Below are positions 49,036 to 60,414 of a DNA stretch of 64,000 nucleotides, piece after piece. The translations under genes were made by a program, and so were the position numbers. Source of the DNA: Erythroxylum novogranatense (lineage: Eukaryota > Streptophyta > Magnoliopsida > Malpighiales > Erythroxylaceae). Numbering within the stretch: the first letter of the stretch is position 1; every line of letters begins with the position of its first letter. The notes under the pieces are model-generated. The model was not told where the DNA came from, did not search any database, and was given only the letters and a program-made list of their open reading frames with translations. The stretch is from the NCBI GenBank assembly GCA_029891385.1, contig CM057227.1, positions 56,669,567-56,733,566 on the forward strand, given 5' to 3'.

Positions 49036-51362
49036 TCGATTACGGTTCTTGGCATTCGCTATCATCTTCTTTAGATCATTCACCGTCTCCTTCATGTCAT
49101 TGAGTTCACCACGTAATTCTCGACTTCATCGACGAAGAGGCTTGATCCGCTTCTCTTGATGGAGGCGAAAGGAATTGTAGTAGTATAGGTATCGAGGATG
49201 GAGTGTAGTCTTCATTAATCTCAAAAGTCGGTGGGCGAATGAATGTTGCGACTTCAGAAGATTTAGATCAAAAGGCTGGCAAAGATCAACAACTGCCTTC
49301 CTTGCGAGGATAGGGCATGTTCTTCGATAGGCGAAGTGTATTAGAAAAAGGGCTATCTGAAGAACTGCGAACAAGGAACTCGATAAATGTTCTGTTTTAT
49401 ACTTCCCCATCTTGGACGGTCTTCCGCACGATTTGTATGGTGCACTTGCTTGATCTGGGTCTTGTGCGGGAATGCATGCTTCATCAATTTTCTGCTTCTT
49501 CTTCAATCTGATCTGCATGGACGATCATTATCAACATTATCTTGAAATAATTTTGACTTTCCTTTGTAAAATCTTTTGGACACCTTGGTTGAATATCCGA
49601 ACAACCTTTATCTCTGTGTTCTCTGTGATTGGGAACATAGTACACGCAGTGGGCGTGGACGTCTTGAGGAATATGGCAAATGATCAGTAAGCCTCAAGGT
49701 ATCGTAAAAAGACTTCTCTTTTTCATTTAGTAATCGCCACGTGATACCATTAATCAATATAGGTTGCACGAGTAGCTACTATTTTCTTCTTCGGTTCAAC
49801 ACCGATTATAATAGCATTGCTCGATTGGTAATAACTTCTACCAATTTGATTTCCAGCCTATATTTCCTCAAGAACTTATGGTAGTTATATACCTTCAGAC
49901 TTGGTTCATCATCAGCCAAATCTGGTACTGCAGTTCCTTCTGGTTGTGTTCCCTTAAAATTTTCCTGAACCGACCATTCTTCTGCTGGTTCCTCCTTTAT
50001 AATGCCAGGTGTCTCATGAACCGTGCTTTCATCCACTGGTTCTTCTTGTTAAGCACTAGGAATTTCTTGAACTGTACAATGTTCAGTTTCTGTTTCAACT
50101 TGAACAGTATCAGCAGTCTCTTTTTATAGACTAACGTCCTCAGCAGTTGAGATGCTCTTCTTTTGACTAACCTTTTTAGTCTTTTTCTCTGCTTCAGTTA
50201 GTTTTGCTGATTTCTTCACAAGAAAATTTCCTTTAACAGATGTTGCTTTTCTCTTCCTCTCAGTCTCTTTAGATCTTCTGGCCGTATCCTCTTCCATAAT
50301 AGAGACTAAGGATCTTATGGCTTTGGCTGCACAAGATTTAGAAGTTTCTTCTCGTCTTTGTTCTCTGGCAATCTTCTCTTCCTGTTGCCTCAGAGTCCTG
50401 ATTCTTGGAGATCTCTTGGCTTTCTTCACAACTTCGCTCAAGAGACTTTCTCCTTGTCTCTTTGGCGCACTTTGCTTTGCCCTCTGGATTGACTTTCTGC
50501 GACAAGAGGACTCGCCATTTTCATGAGAGGTCTCCCCAACACTCTCCTTAATTCGGCAGTAGGCGATTTGATACTTACAGGGGATTGAGAACTTGAGACA
50601 GGAGTCTTCTTCAATATACGCTCCCCCTCAGTTCTTGGTTTCTTTGAAGAACCGGCGTGATCTTTGTCTACTGTATTCAGACCCATTTGTTGAATAGTAT
50701 GAGCATCAATCTTGCTCTTCAATGGAACAGTTCGTCTTATATCTTGGTGCAGACGAATACTGGATTCCATAAAGATCCTCGTCAAAATCATACCATAAGG
50801 ATAACTGGAAGTTTCCTTTAACCCCTTAACTATATAGTGAAAGATTAAGAAGGGTCGATCTATAGGATTTCGATTGAGAAGAAAGAACAGACATTGTTCG
50901 TCTAAAGTAGTCACCAAATGCCTTGAACCAACTCTAGGAAGAATGCAATTGAACAGGATTGCATGCAGAACCCTAGCCTTTGGAATCAGATTTGATGTCT
51001 TCCTTTCTCTTGAATCATTTGTGCCATAGAGCTGCCTCTTGACATCTTCTTCTTTCATTCCAACTGAGGACATCCATCCGGCCTTGGTAGATAGTTTTTC
51101 ACCAACGGATGGGCAATCAGTTACTTTCCTTATCAAATCCTTTGTGACAATAACTGATATTCTATCCATAGAGGATACAATAGTGTCTTCTATCGCATTT
51201 GTTGTTCTTCCATAACTCATATACCTCATTTATATAGACAGGTTCTTGTATCTGAAAGAAGTTCTTCCAGCCAGCTCTTATAATCTTAGGTTCTACATCC
51301 ATGCCGTCACCCCTTAGTGATTCAAAGTTCACAAGTCTTCCATAAATCATTCTTGCTTCCAT
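49036..51362 (-). pseudogene. Extra (non-pol) reading frame of the SIRE-type element
   Basis: Starts MEARMIYGRLVNF at 51,362, 260 bp after the RNase H frame ends. The N-terminal part (51,362-50,700: GWKNFFQIQEPVYINEVYEL, then in a second frame EDTIVSSMDRISVIVTKDL) resembles the putative plant transposon protein domain seen in many plant repeats. A lysine/arginine-rich middle (50,440-50,124: RQQEEKIAREQRREE, ETERKRKATSVKG) and an acidic part (50,036-49,806) follow. The end near 49,120-49,036 is coiled-coil-like (NDMKETVNDLKKM). Frameshifts occur near 51,220, 50,440 and 50,080 and elsewhere. SIRE elements are known to carry an env-like or accessory frame here; I see no clear membrane segment, so I do not call it an envelope protein. 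Confidence 0.65.
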
Positions 51363-51622
51363 TGTATAGAGCGAAAGATTATCTTCGGAAAGCTTTTGAG
51401 TGAGAAGATTTTGAGAGAATTGGTAAAGTAGAAATGAACCGTCGAGAGATGATGAAAAGATCGCTATAATATCATCTTGATCTACTTATAGGGTTATGGA
51501 CTGATAGGTTTTGAATCATTAAGAACCTCGAGTTTATCGATATTTCCCCAAAATCTTCCTTGTGAGAAAAATTACCATTTGTAACTCCTTCGTGTATAAC
51601 GCCGTTAGTTTCTCACGTTATT

Positions 51623-52336
51623 TTAGCCTAACTGCTCATTTAGCATCACCATATTGAGATTGTGTCTTATCTTCTGAAAACGTTCTTCACTCAGTGGTTT
51701 AGTGAAGATGTCCGCCCATTGAAGCTCTGTTTCAACGAACTTTAGAAGCACCACCTTTCTCTGAACGTAGTCTCTCAGGAAATGATGTCTGACTTCTATA
51801 TGCTTTACTCTGGAATGCTGAATTGGATTCTTTGACAGGTTTATTGCACTGGTGTTGTCACAATAAATTGGAATCTCCTCCTCCTTAACTAAATAGTCTT
51901 CAAGCTGATACTTGATCCACAGCGTCTGTGAAAGGCAACTTGCGGCAGACATGTATTTAGCTTCAGCGGTTGATAGAGCAATTGAGATTTGTCTCTTGCT
52001 TGACCAGGAGACTAGATTTCCTCCAAGAAAGTGACATCCTCCACTTGTGTTCTTTCTTTCGATTCTATCTCCGGCATAGTCCGCATCACAGTATCCGATT
52101 AACCTGAAATCTTTACCTTTCTCAAACATTAAGCAAAGATCAGTAGTACCTGCGAGATATCTCAAAATTCTTTTAACAGCAGTAAAATGAGACTCTCTAG
52201 GATCGGCTTGAAATCTTGCACACAAGCATACACTGAACAGAATATCAGGTCTACTTGCTATAAGATACAATAAAGAACCGATCATCCCTCTATATAGGGT
52301 TTGATCCACCTTCTTACCAAGTTCGTCTTTCGACAA
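51623..52336 (-). pseudogene. SIRE-type RNase H and RT tail
   Basis: One open stretch of 237 codons: YRGMIGSLLYLIASRPDILF, RYLAGTTDLCLMFEKG, GYCDADYAGDRIERKNTSGG, LVSWSSKRQISIALSTAEAK, YCDNTSAINLSKNPIQHSRV, ADIFTKPL. Catalytic acidic residues of RNase H (CDADYAG, STAEAKYM, CDNTSA) are present. Removes the RNA strand during reverse transcription. Upstream RT is out of frame. Confidence 0.93.
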
Positions 52337-52339
52337 AAG

Positions 52340-53130
52340 GTTTGAGGATGCATCGGAGTTGCCATTGGCTTCACATTATTCATGTCAAACTTATCCAAAG
52401 AACTCTTTCACATACTTCGTTGATGAATGAAGATCTTCTCTTTAGTGCAGCTTAACTTGCAACCCAAGAAAGAACTTTAATTCACCCATCATACTCATTT
52501 CAAATTCTCTTTTCATTAGTCTCTCAAACTTTAAACACAACTCTTTTGTAGTAGCACCAAAGATAATATCATCAACGTAGATCCGCATTTAAGATAGAAT
52601 CATTCTAAAAACTCTTTCTAAAGAGCATCTTATCAACTTGACCTCTGCTGAAACCATTTTCTATTAAGAAGGTACTCAGACGATCATACCAAGCTCTAGG
52701 GCTCGCTTTAGGCAGTATAAGGCTTTGTGAAGTCTATAGACATAATCTGGATTTTAACATCTTCAAAGCTAGGAGGTTGTTTCACATAGACTTCTTCGCC
52801 TATAAAGCCATTCGTAAATGCACTCTTAACATCCATCTGAAACAACTTTATATCGTGATGATTGCATATGCCAACAAAATCCTTATAGCTTCAAGTCTCG
52901 CCATCGGAGCATATGTTTCGTTGTAGTCTATTCCTTCTTCTGATTGTAACCTTGTGCTACTAATCATCCTTATTACGACTCACTCTTCCCGATTCGCCTA
53001 ACTTATTCTTGAAAACCCATCTTGTTCCTATAATGGATTTCTTAGGAGGTTTTGGAACTAAGGACCGGACGTTATTCCTTGTGAATTGGTTCACTCTTCT
53101 TGCATGGCTAACACCCAAGCTTCGTCTTGA
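52340..53130 (-). pseudogene. SIRE-type reverse transcriptase, heavily frameshifted
   Basis: No long frame survives, but catalytic text is visible: YVDD-type IYVDDIIFG at about 52,555-52,585, the KLFQMDVKSAFTNGFI equivalent at 52,805-52,850 and PPSFEDVKIQIMS-like text at 52,740-52,790. Breaks are mostly one-base changes. Confidence 0.8.
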
Positions 53131-53599
53131 AGAGCTTCCTCAACCTTCTTAGGTTCTACTTCGGAGATAAAAGCTACATTAGCTTCTCGTGCGAATCTGG
53201 ACCTTGTCTAACTCCTTCGAGGTCTCACCGATAATTAACTCTTCCGGATGAGAACTTTTATACTTCCAATCTCGCCTTAGTTCTATAGTTTCGGAATATC
53301 TTCAATCTTATTCTCATGAGTGTCCGACGAGGGAGTTTCGAGGCATCATCTAGGTTCTTTGAAGGACCTTCAATCTCCATGTCATCTTCCTTATGGGTTT
53401 GAGAACTATCATCAAATTTGACATGGATCGTCTCTTCAACAGTCTTTGAAGTCAGGTTGTAAACTCGAAATGCCTTAGACGATAATGAGTAACCTAGAAA
53501 TATTCCCGATAGGTCTTTGAATCGAATTTATCCAACGACTCTCGTATTCGAATGGAACATTTGCACCAATGGATGAAAGTAGGATATGCTTGGTCTACT

Positions 53600-54480
53600 T
53601 CCATTCTATAACTCGTAAGGAGTTTTCTTCAATATAGGTCGCAACAAGATCCTATTCTGAATATAGCATGCAGATTCACAGACTTCTTCCCGTAAATACT
53701 TAGGAAGATTAGTCTCACATAGCATAGTCCTTGCCATCTCTTGAATCGCCCTATTCTTTCTCTCAACAACTCCATTCTCATTGTGGAGTTCTAGGGCCGA
53801 AGTTGTGGGAAATTCCATTCTCCTCACGTAAAACTCTAAACTTCTCATTCTCAAATTCTCCGCCATGATCACTCCCGATACTAGCTATAGACATTCCTTT
53901 TCATTTTGTAACTTTACGGATAGAGTTCTAAAGTACTTAAAGACTCATCTTTGTGTGATAAAACAATATCCAACAAAATCGAGTAAAATCATCAACAATG
54001 ACAAGTCCATATTTCTTTACGCTTGAGACTTAATGTCCTTGTAGGACCAAACAAATCCATATGTAATAGTTCTAAAGGTCTTGAAGAAGTTACAAAATTT
54101 TTAGAAGAGAAAGAGGTTTTAACTTGTTTTCCTTTCAAACAATTTTCACAGAAAAAATCTTTGTCAAAACTTATTTTTGGTAAACCTCTTACCAAATCAT
54201 GTTTTACCAATTTTGAAATATGTTTCAAAGAGACATGACCTAGCTTTTTATGCCAGATTAGTCTTTCTTCTTCATAAGATAGAAAACATGAGATATTTTG
54301 ACTTTGAAAATCTTCTAAGTTGATTTTGTAAAGGTTGTTTCTTCTCTTGGCAGAGAAAAGTATAGACCCATCTTTGTTTCTGACTTCACAAAGACTTTGA
54401 TTGAATGTAACTATAAAACCGTAATCACACAACCGACTCACACTAATCAAGTTATGCTTTAGACCATCAACAAGCGAGAC
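53600..54480 (-). pseudogene. SIRE-type GAG-pre-integrase and integrase
   Basis: Frame 54,450-53,992: RLIWHKKLGHVSLKHISKLV and FFCENCLKGKQVKTSF form the zinc-binding HHCC region; PLELLHMDLFGPTRT starts the core with its first aspartate. The middle of the core (53,870-53,990) is broken. Frame 53,872-53,606 has NGVVERKNRAIQEMARTMLC, containing the catalytic glutamate. Confidence 0.9.
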
Positions 54481-54579
54481 ATTATTTATGCATGCAAAGG
54501 AATCTTTACCTATTTTCCCGATTCCAATGATTTTGCCTGCTGGTTGTCTCCGAAAGTTCTTGATCCTCCTTTCTTATCT

Positions 54580-54680
54580 TTGAAGGTCTAGGAACATAGA
54601 CCTTCTTCCCATCATGTGTCGCAAGCATCCACTGTCTAAATACCAATGGTGCTTGCCGTATCTTCCAAGGAAGGATATCA
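54580..54680 (-). pseudogene. SIRE-type aspartic protease active site
   Basis: Minus-strand text GKHHWYLDSGC at about 54,620-54,655 is the copia protease motif with the catalytic Asp-Ser-Gly (codons at 54,628-54,636) intact; the following RHM is out of the usual S-RHMTG spacing by one substitution. Confidence 0.8.
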
Positions 54681-55202
54681 TAGGAGAAACTATTTTATTT
54701 CTTGGTACCCAAATTTTTTGGGTCCTTTATGGTTAGTAGTATGCACATGATATGATCTTTGATGCATATTACTTGGGCGTTGATTAAAATATGTTATCCT
54801 ATTTCTTCCTTTTGAGAGACAAATTTATTACGTGATCGAGTATTGTTTCCAAAGAAACCCTAATCCAGATCTTATCATTAGGATGTCTACATTTTCCTAG
54901 CATATCATTCATTTTCTTTGTACTCTCTGTGAAAGTAACTAGATCACCGATAGATTCTTGATCCTCGCTTTGAGTTGATTAATCTCATCGATCCGCTACA
55001 AGTTTCCTTTTAACTTCTAACTCCTTTTTAAGCAAATATTTTCTCTCTATTTTCTCAAGATTTCTAATATTCTTCAGATACTTTTCTTCAACAGTTTGTC
55101 TTGTTTCGAATAGCATGAGAATCTTCTAACAGATTCTCAATATGCATCATGCAAATTTTAAGTAGTCGGATTTTACCTCCTCATCACTATCTTCCTCGAC
55201 CA

Positions 55203-56363
55203 TTAGGCAAATGTTTGCATGTTACGATGACTCGAGCTCAGATTCGATTTAGATGAATCTAGGTCCTCCCATGTTGCCATCATGCTTTTCTTGCCTTCTC
55301 TACTCTTCTTGGGTTTCTTCTTGACAGTAGGGCATTCGGACTTATAGTGTCCAGGCTGATTGCACTCGTAACAAATGATAGAAGACTTTTCTGGCTTAGC
55401 TTCATCTTTTCCATTCTTTCTCAATGTCTGGTTACTTCTGGGCTTCTTCTTCCACATGCATCTTATCTTTCTGGAAATGAAAGATAATTCGTCATCTTCA
55501 TCACTCGATTCTGAATCTGATTGGCTAGAGTTGTCATCCCTTGATTCTTCAATTTTCAATGCTTTTGATGACTTCCTCCTTCTCTGAGTCTTATGATTCT
55601 TTTTTCCAGCCTTCAGTGCTATTGACTTCTCTCGCTTGGGCTTATCTTCAAGATTGAGTTCAACTTCATGAATCTTTAAGGATCCCAAAGAACTCATCTA
55701 GCTTTAATATGCTCAAGTCTTTGGCTTCTTGACCGCCAGTAACTTTTGGTCTCCATCTCTTAGAAGACTTCTTAGAATCTTGCGAACGTGATCTTGATTA
55801 TTGTATGTCCTTCCAAGAGCTTTCAATCCATTGATAATTGTTTGAAATCTTCCAAACATTTGATCAATAGATTCTTCATCTTCCATCCTGAAAAGTTCAT
55901 ATTGATGTACAAGAATACTTATCTTGGATTCCTTAGCTTGACTTGTGCCTTCATGAGCAATGGACAATGTGTCCCACATTTCTTTTGCTGTGTCGCAACC
56001 ATGCACTTTGTCGTACTCGCTTCTACTTAGGGCACACGTTAAGAAAAATTTCGCCTTTGACTTCAGTTGTATTATTGCTTTCTGATCAGCCGTCCATCTG
56101 CTTCGTGGACTAGAACTACCTTCGTCATCTACAGGTATATAGGGTCCATTCTCTATTACGTCCCAAAGGTCTACATGTGTAGATTCGATGAATAACCGCA
56201 TCCTATCTTTCCAAGAATGATAGTCTTCCATTGAATGCTTTGGAGGTCTAGTGATCGAGGCTCCTTCAAATGATGTATACATGTGACTACGCATTATCTT
56301 TAATCCACACTTCGCTAAAGTGATTCTTGGATACCGTGCTTTGATACCAATCAAGTGAATCAC
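55203..56363 (-). pseudogene. SIRE-type gag with zinc knuckle
   Basis: Frame 56,363-55,713 begins just inside the primer-binding site. It carries EDYHSWKDRMRLFIESTHVD, CDTAKEMWDTLSIAHEGTSQ and DEESIDQMFGRFQTIINGLK, the UBN2-type gag of SIRE elements, ending KILRSLLRDGDQ. A frame change near 55,700 leads to 55,697-55,203, with a serine/aspartate-rich stretch (DDNSSQSDSESSDEDDE) and a CCHC knuckle CYECNQPGHYKSEC. The knuckle has all four ligands. Gag would form the particle and bind RNA. Confidence 0.92.
56338..56349 (-). other. Primer-binding site of the SIRE-type element
   Basis: Minus-strand TGGTATCAAAGC begins one base inside the 5' LTR end. It is the same initiator tRNA-Met type site as in the 30.5-kb gypsy element. 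Confidence 0.92.
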
Positions 56364-56999
56364 ACGTTAATACAACACTTAAAACACAATAGAATGCACG
56401 AGAAGGGGGTTGAATTGTGTATTCCCTTTTGAATATCTTTTAGAATTACTTGTTAGAATTAAGATTCTTTATAGAATTCTTATTAATCTGATTGATCAAA
56501 CTTTTCAATGCTAAGTATATGAATAGTAAATAAAGATCAACTTTGAAACTAAAAGTGAGATAGAGAGAGAGTAGTAGACACGCAGATTTATCCCGGTTCA
56601 CCCCAAACCGTGGCTACGCCCAATCCTCGAGTTTCTTCCGAGATTTCACTATCTCTTCAAACGCTACAATATTCTTTCACGAGCCTCTTCGGTCTTTACA
56701 ACCAGATTCTTTCACATTTAGCTTCTGCAGCTATCTGCATAACTTTTTTTTCAGAAAATATTTGAACACTCTATTCTGTATGATAGCGTTCACCTAATTC
56801 GCACTTAATCGCTTTTTCGCTTTGTGTAATTTTTCTCAAAACAAAGAAGCACTTCAGCTTTTGACTTCGACTTGTATTTATAGCCTTCATCTCTAATCGC
56901 TTGATTCTTGAATCTTGAATCTTTAAAGAAACAGTTAATCACTTGAGTTCAGAATTCTTTCGAATCGACTCTTGCGTCTGTTTCTTTTCTGCTCAAGGC

Positions 57000-57040
<41 letters not shown>

Positions 57041-57395
57041 TTCGCTTTTGTTTCGTGGTTCAGATCTACATTTGCGTCTGCGTCTTTTATTGTCTTGTGT
57101 CATCTGCGTCTATGTTGACTTTTTACTTTGACAAACTTCGTCTGTGTGCGTCTGTATCTGACTTTTTTAATTTAGTCTGTGTCAACTTTGTCTGTATACG
57201 TCATCTTTGTCTGTCTCCGAATTCTTCTGTATACGTCATCTTTGTCTGTCTCCGAATTCGTCTGTATACATCATTTTCGTCTGTCTACGAATTCGTCTGT
57301 ATACGTCTGTGGCTGTTTTGTTTTTCTTGTATTTGATCTCACTATGTTTGTTATACATCAAAATCATTTTTATGTAAAGTCATTTTGACTTAACA
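56351..57395 (-). repeat. 5' LTR of the SIRE-type element
   Basis: 1,045 bp. Differs from its partner by many small changes, roughly one in ten by eye in sampled stretches. It has six tandem GCGTCT units (57,001-57,040) against three in the partner, and three repeats of a CGTCATCTTTGTCTGTCTCC-type unit at 57,195-57,305. The inner end base differs (GA instead of CA). Confidence 0.93.
57001..57040. repeat. Tandem GCGTCT hexamers in the 5' LTR
   Basis: Six to seven perfect hexamers in a row; a short version (three units) is in the other LTR at 48,451-48,470. Single CGTCTG copies are scattered through both. Confidence 0.9.
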
Positions 57396-58074
57396 AAATG
57401 GCTCGAGAGTTCAACGGATAAACCGGAGTTTATACCGTGAACGAAACGAGTCCGATTTCTCAGGATCTCGTGGCCTCAAGCGGGCAACCGAGAGAAGGCT
57501 ATACGTCGACGTGCATGTGACTAACGAAACGTTCCTCTCTCGCCCAAACAATGCACATAATCATTCGTTTCATGCTCAAATCATATTATCGAGCTTTCAT
57601 ACTTTTCATTCTTGCAAAATTCCATAATAATTGCAAAGCAATTCATAATCAAAATCACAATTCGTTTGCAGCAATGTCACACAGATGCAAGCAAGCATAC
57701 ACATTTTTGCCCATACACACAACAACCATAAATATATTACCCACGTAATATCGCTTGAGAATCCAACTCACTGTTGTCCTTCCTCTTGCAATTGGATCAG
57801 GTCGGCTTGGTTTCCTATAACAAACCAAGTTTCCATTCAAACAATATTCAAAAGAAATATTAAAAAAGCTTGAAAATCAAAAGTAAAAGCACTAAAAGTC
57901 TACACCTGACTTCCAACCCAATTTCCGAATCTTACAGGCAAATTCCAAACTTCCTTTCTTCATAAAACTTGTAGCCCTACGGCTCTAGTCCACAACGAAT
58001 CCAAAATCACCTCATTTGGACATCCACAGCAAAAGATATGCCCAAAATGCCAAAATTCACCTATGCTGGAAACT

Positions 58075-58215
58075 GGGGGCTCGCCACGGCGAAGGCCACG
58101 CTCGTCGCGACGAAGGCCACGCTCGTTGCAAAGAAGGGCCTGTGCTTTCGACGACGAACGGCCCGTGCTCGTCGGGACGTGCACACCTTCCTCACACGTC
58201 GCGGCATGCTCATGA
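58075..58215. repeat. GC-rich CpG module in minus-strand Tekay-type LTR
   Basis: Counterpart, by position and composition, of the GC-rich module at 31,135-31,335. Contains repeated CTCGTCG/GCCACG words. Confidence 0.6.
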
Positions 58216-58865
58216 GCATGTCGCGACGTGTAGGTTTGGAGAACATCTGCGAACCTGATTTTTCCAGCATTTTCCCACTTCAATCCTTCCATTTTGCAAA
58301 TGCAACATATCTAAACTTTAATTCAAGTCCAATGCTACATTTCTAACCCATTAACACCTTAAAAACAGTCACAAAATCAACAACCCAAAGGATTTCACCT
58401 AGTTTTCCCGAAAATCCCTAAACAACTGATTCTACACATACCAAGCTATACTAGGGTTTAATCCAACCAAAACAAGATGGAAAAGAAGCTAAACTTACCA
58501 GACTTTGCTTCAATCTGTCGAAAATCTTTAGGAATGAAAACCTCTATTTTCCTTCTCCTTCCCCTTAAGCTCTACTACACTCTCTCCTCTCCTTTCTCCT
58601 TTCCTTTTCCTTCTTTCCTTTCTAATTTCCTTCTTTTAAGTCTAAAGGAAGTAAAAAGAGCATAATACCCCTCTTAGTAAAGCCTTAACATCTCCAACTT
58701 AAGTGATCTTCCCAAAATGCCCTCAAACATTATTACCCTTTAATTCCCACTTATACCACATTATACACACTTAATCTAAATTTTCCACTAATACTTCCAA
58801 TTTATTCCAATTAAATCAAACTAAGCCATAAATCACACAATCAACATAATTCATGCTTAATAACA

Positions 58866-59372
58866 TCAATTAGAAAAAAATTTGGGGCCCAACATTTCTC
58901 CCCCTCTTAAAAAAATTTCGTCCTCGAAATTATTACCTGAGTCATCGAAGAGATGCGGATACTTCTCCTTCATGGCGTCCAATGGCTCCCAAGTGGCCTC
59001 CTCCACCGAATGATTCCTCCACAGGACTTTGACTAGCTGAACTGTCTTATTTCTCAAAACCTTTTCCTTCGAGTCCAAAATTTCCACCAGAATCTCCTCA
59101 TAACTCAGATCATCTCTCAACTGAACCTCACTAGTCTGAATAATATGAGAAGGATCCGATCTATAACTCCTCAACATGGAGATATGGAAGACATCATGGA
59201 TCTGCGACAATTCCGGAGGTAACGCCAACCTGTAGGCGAGTGGTCCAATCCTCTCAAGAATTTCATAAGGACCCACATACCTGGGGCTCAACTTGCCCTT
59301 CTTGCCAAACCTCATTACTCCTTTCCAAGGAGACATCTTAAGGAACACTTTCTCACCGACTTCAAACTCCAT
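58866..59372 (-). pseudogene. Integrase C terminus with chromodomain
   Basis: 168 codons in one frame: VFLKMSPWKGVMRFGKKGKL, YVGPYEILERIGPLAYRLAL, IHDVFHISMLRSY, then the chromodomain-like tail VQLVKVLWRNHSVEEATWEP. It reads through the polypurine tract into the LTR. Domain itself appears intact; the integrase part before it is separated by a stop at about 59,373-59,429. Confidence 0.9.
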
Positions 59373-59429
59373 CTCCTTTCAGTGTGCATCAATGTAGCTC
59401 TTCATCCTATCCTGTGCTACCTTAAGTCA

Positions 59430-60381
59430 CTACTTAACCAGATTGACTTTATCAACTGTCGTCTGAATTAATTCTGGTCCTACCAGTTTCCTCTCTCCTT
59501 CTTCATCCCAACAAATCGGAGTTCTACATCTCCTTCCATACAAGGCCTCATATGGAGCCATCTGAATGCTCGAATGGTACAAATTATTATAAGCAAATTC
59601 GACAAATGGCAAATGCTCATCCCAAGCTCCTTTGAAATCCATCACACATGCCCTGAGCATTCCCTCAAGTGTCCGAATGGTCCTCTTAGACTGACCATCC
59701 ATCTGAGGGTGAAAAGCCGTGCTAAAATTCAGCTTAGTCCCTAAAGCTTCCTGCAAGCTACCCCAAAATCTCGAAGTAAATCGAGGGTCTCTGTCGGAAA
59801 CTATGGAATCCGAAATCCCATGCAATCTCACTATCTCATCGATGTACTTCTTTGCTAGCACATGCAAAGAATCAGTCTGCTTAATCGTAAAGAAAGTGAG
59901 CTGACTTCGTCAACCGATTCATAATAACCCAAATTGCATCATGCTTCCTACTGGTCTTAGGCAAACCCATCAGAAAATCCATGGTCACCCTTTGCCACTT
60001 CCATTCCGGGATGAACAATGGCCTTAACTTGCCTGAAGGTGCCTGGTGTTCAGCTTTGACTTGCTGACACACGAGACACGTACTTACATACTCTGCTACA
60101 TCCCTCTTCATGCCTTTCCACCAAAAATGCTCTCTCAAATCCCTGTGCATCCTGGTGCTACCTAGATGCTTAGCATAAGGCGCATTGTGTGCCTCATCTA
60201 AAATCTCATCCTTAACTTCCTGCACATCTAGGATACACAACCTGTTCCCCACTGTCATAAGTTCATCATCTCTCACCTCTACTTCAGAAATCTTATAATT
60301 CTGAATTTCCTCTCGGAGTTTGCTCAAATCTGCATCTTGAACCTGCAACTCTCTAACCTTCTCCCTGAGTATCGGTCTCAC
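59430..60381 (-). pseudogene. Tekay-type integrase, one break
   Basis: Frame 60,381-59,881 holds the zinc-binding HHCC region (HLGSTRMHRDLREHFWWKGM, CLVCQQVK) and core start TMDFLMGLPKTSRKHDAIWV. Frame 59,867-59,430 holds VSDRDPRFTSRFWGSLQEAL and [20 protein letters not shown], so both later catalytic residues are present. A short frameshift near 59,875 separates them. Confidence 0.93.
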
Positions 60382-60414
60382 TCGGAAGTTAGCTAGAAGG
60401 CAATCTGGCTCCTC

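Larger units (their letters stand above)
47797..57395 (-). mobile_element. SIRE-type Ty1/copia element, complete, AAATG duplication
   Basis: 9,599 bp, flanked by AAATG at 47,792-47,796 and 57,396-57,400. LTRs are 47,797-48,833 and 56,351-57,395. Primer-binding site and polypurine tract are in place. Minus-strand order: gag, protease, integrase, RT, RNase H, then about 2.6 kb of extra coding-like sequence before the 3' LTR, a layout typical of SIRE/Maximus elements. Frames are interrupted, mainly in integrase and RT. It sits inside the LTR of the minus-strand Tekay-type element. Confidence 0.95.

Noticed and set aside
49036..51362. Calling the extra SIRE frame a retroviral envelope protein
   Set aside because: No convincing signal peptide or transmembrane segment is visible; it is basic and coiled-coil-like, so only an accessory or env-like position is claimed.
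57001..57310. Direct repeats in the SIRE-type LTR considered as a CRISPR-like array
   Set aside because: They are 6-bp and irregular longer units without unique spacers, in an LTR of a plant retroelement.
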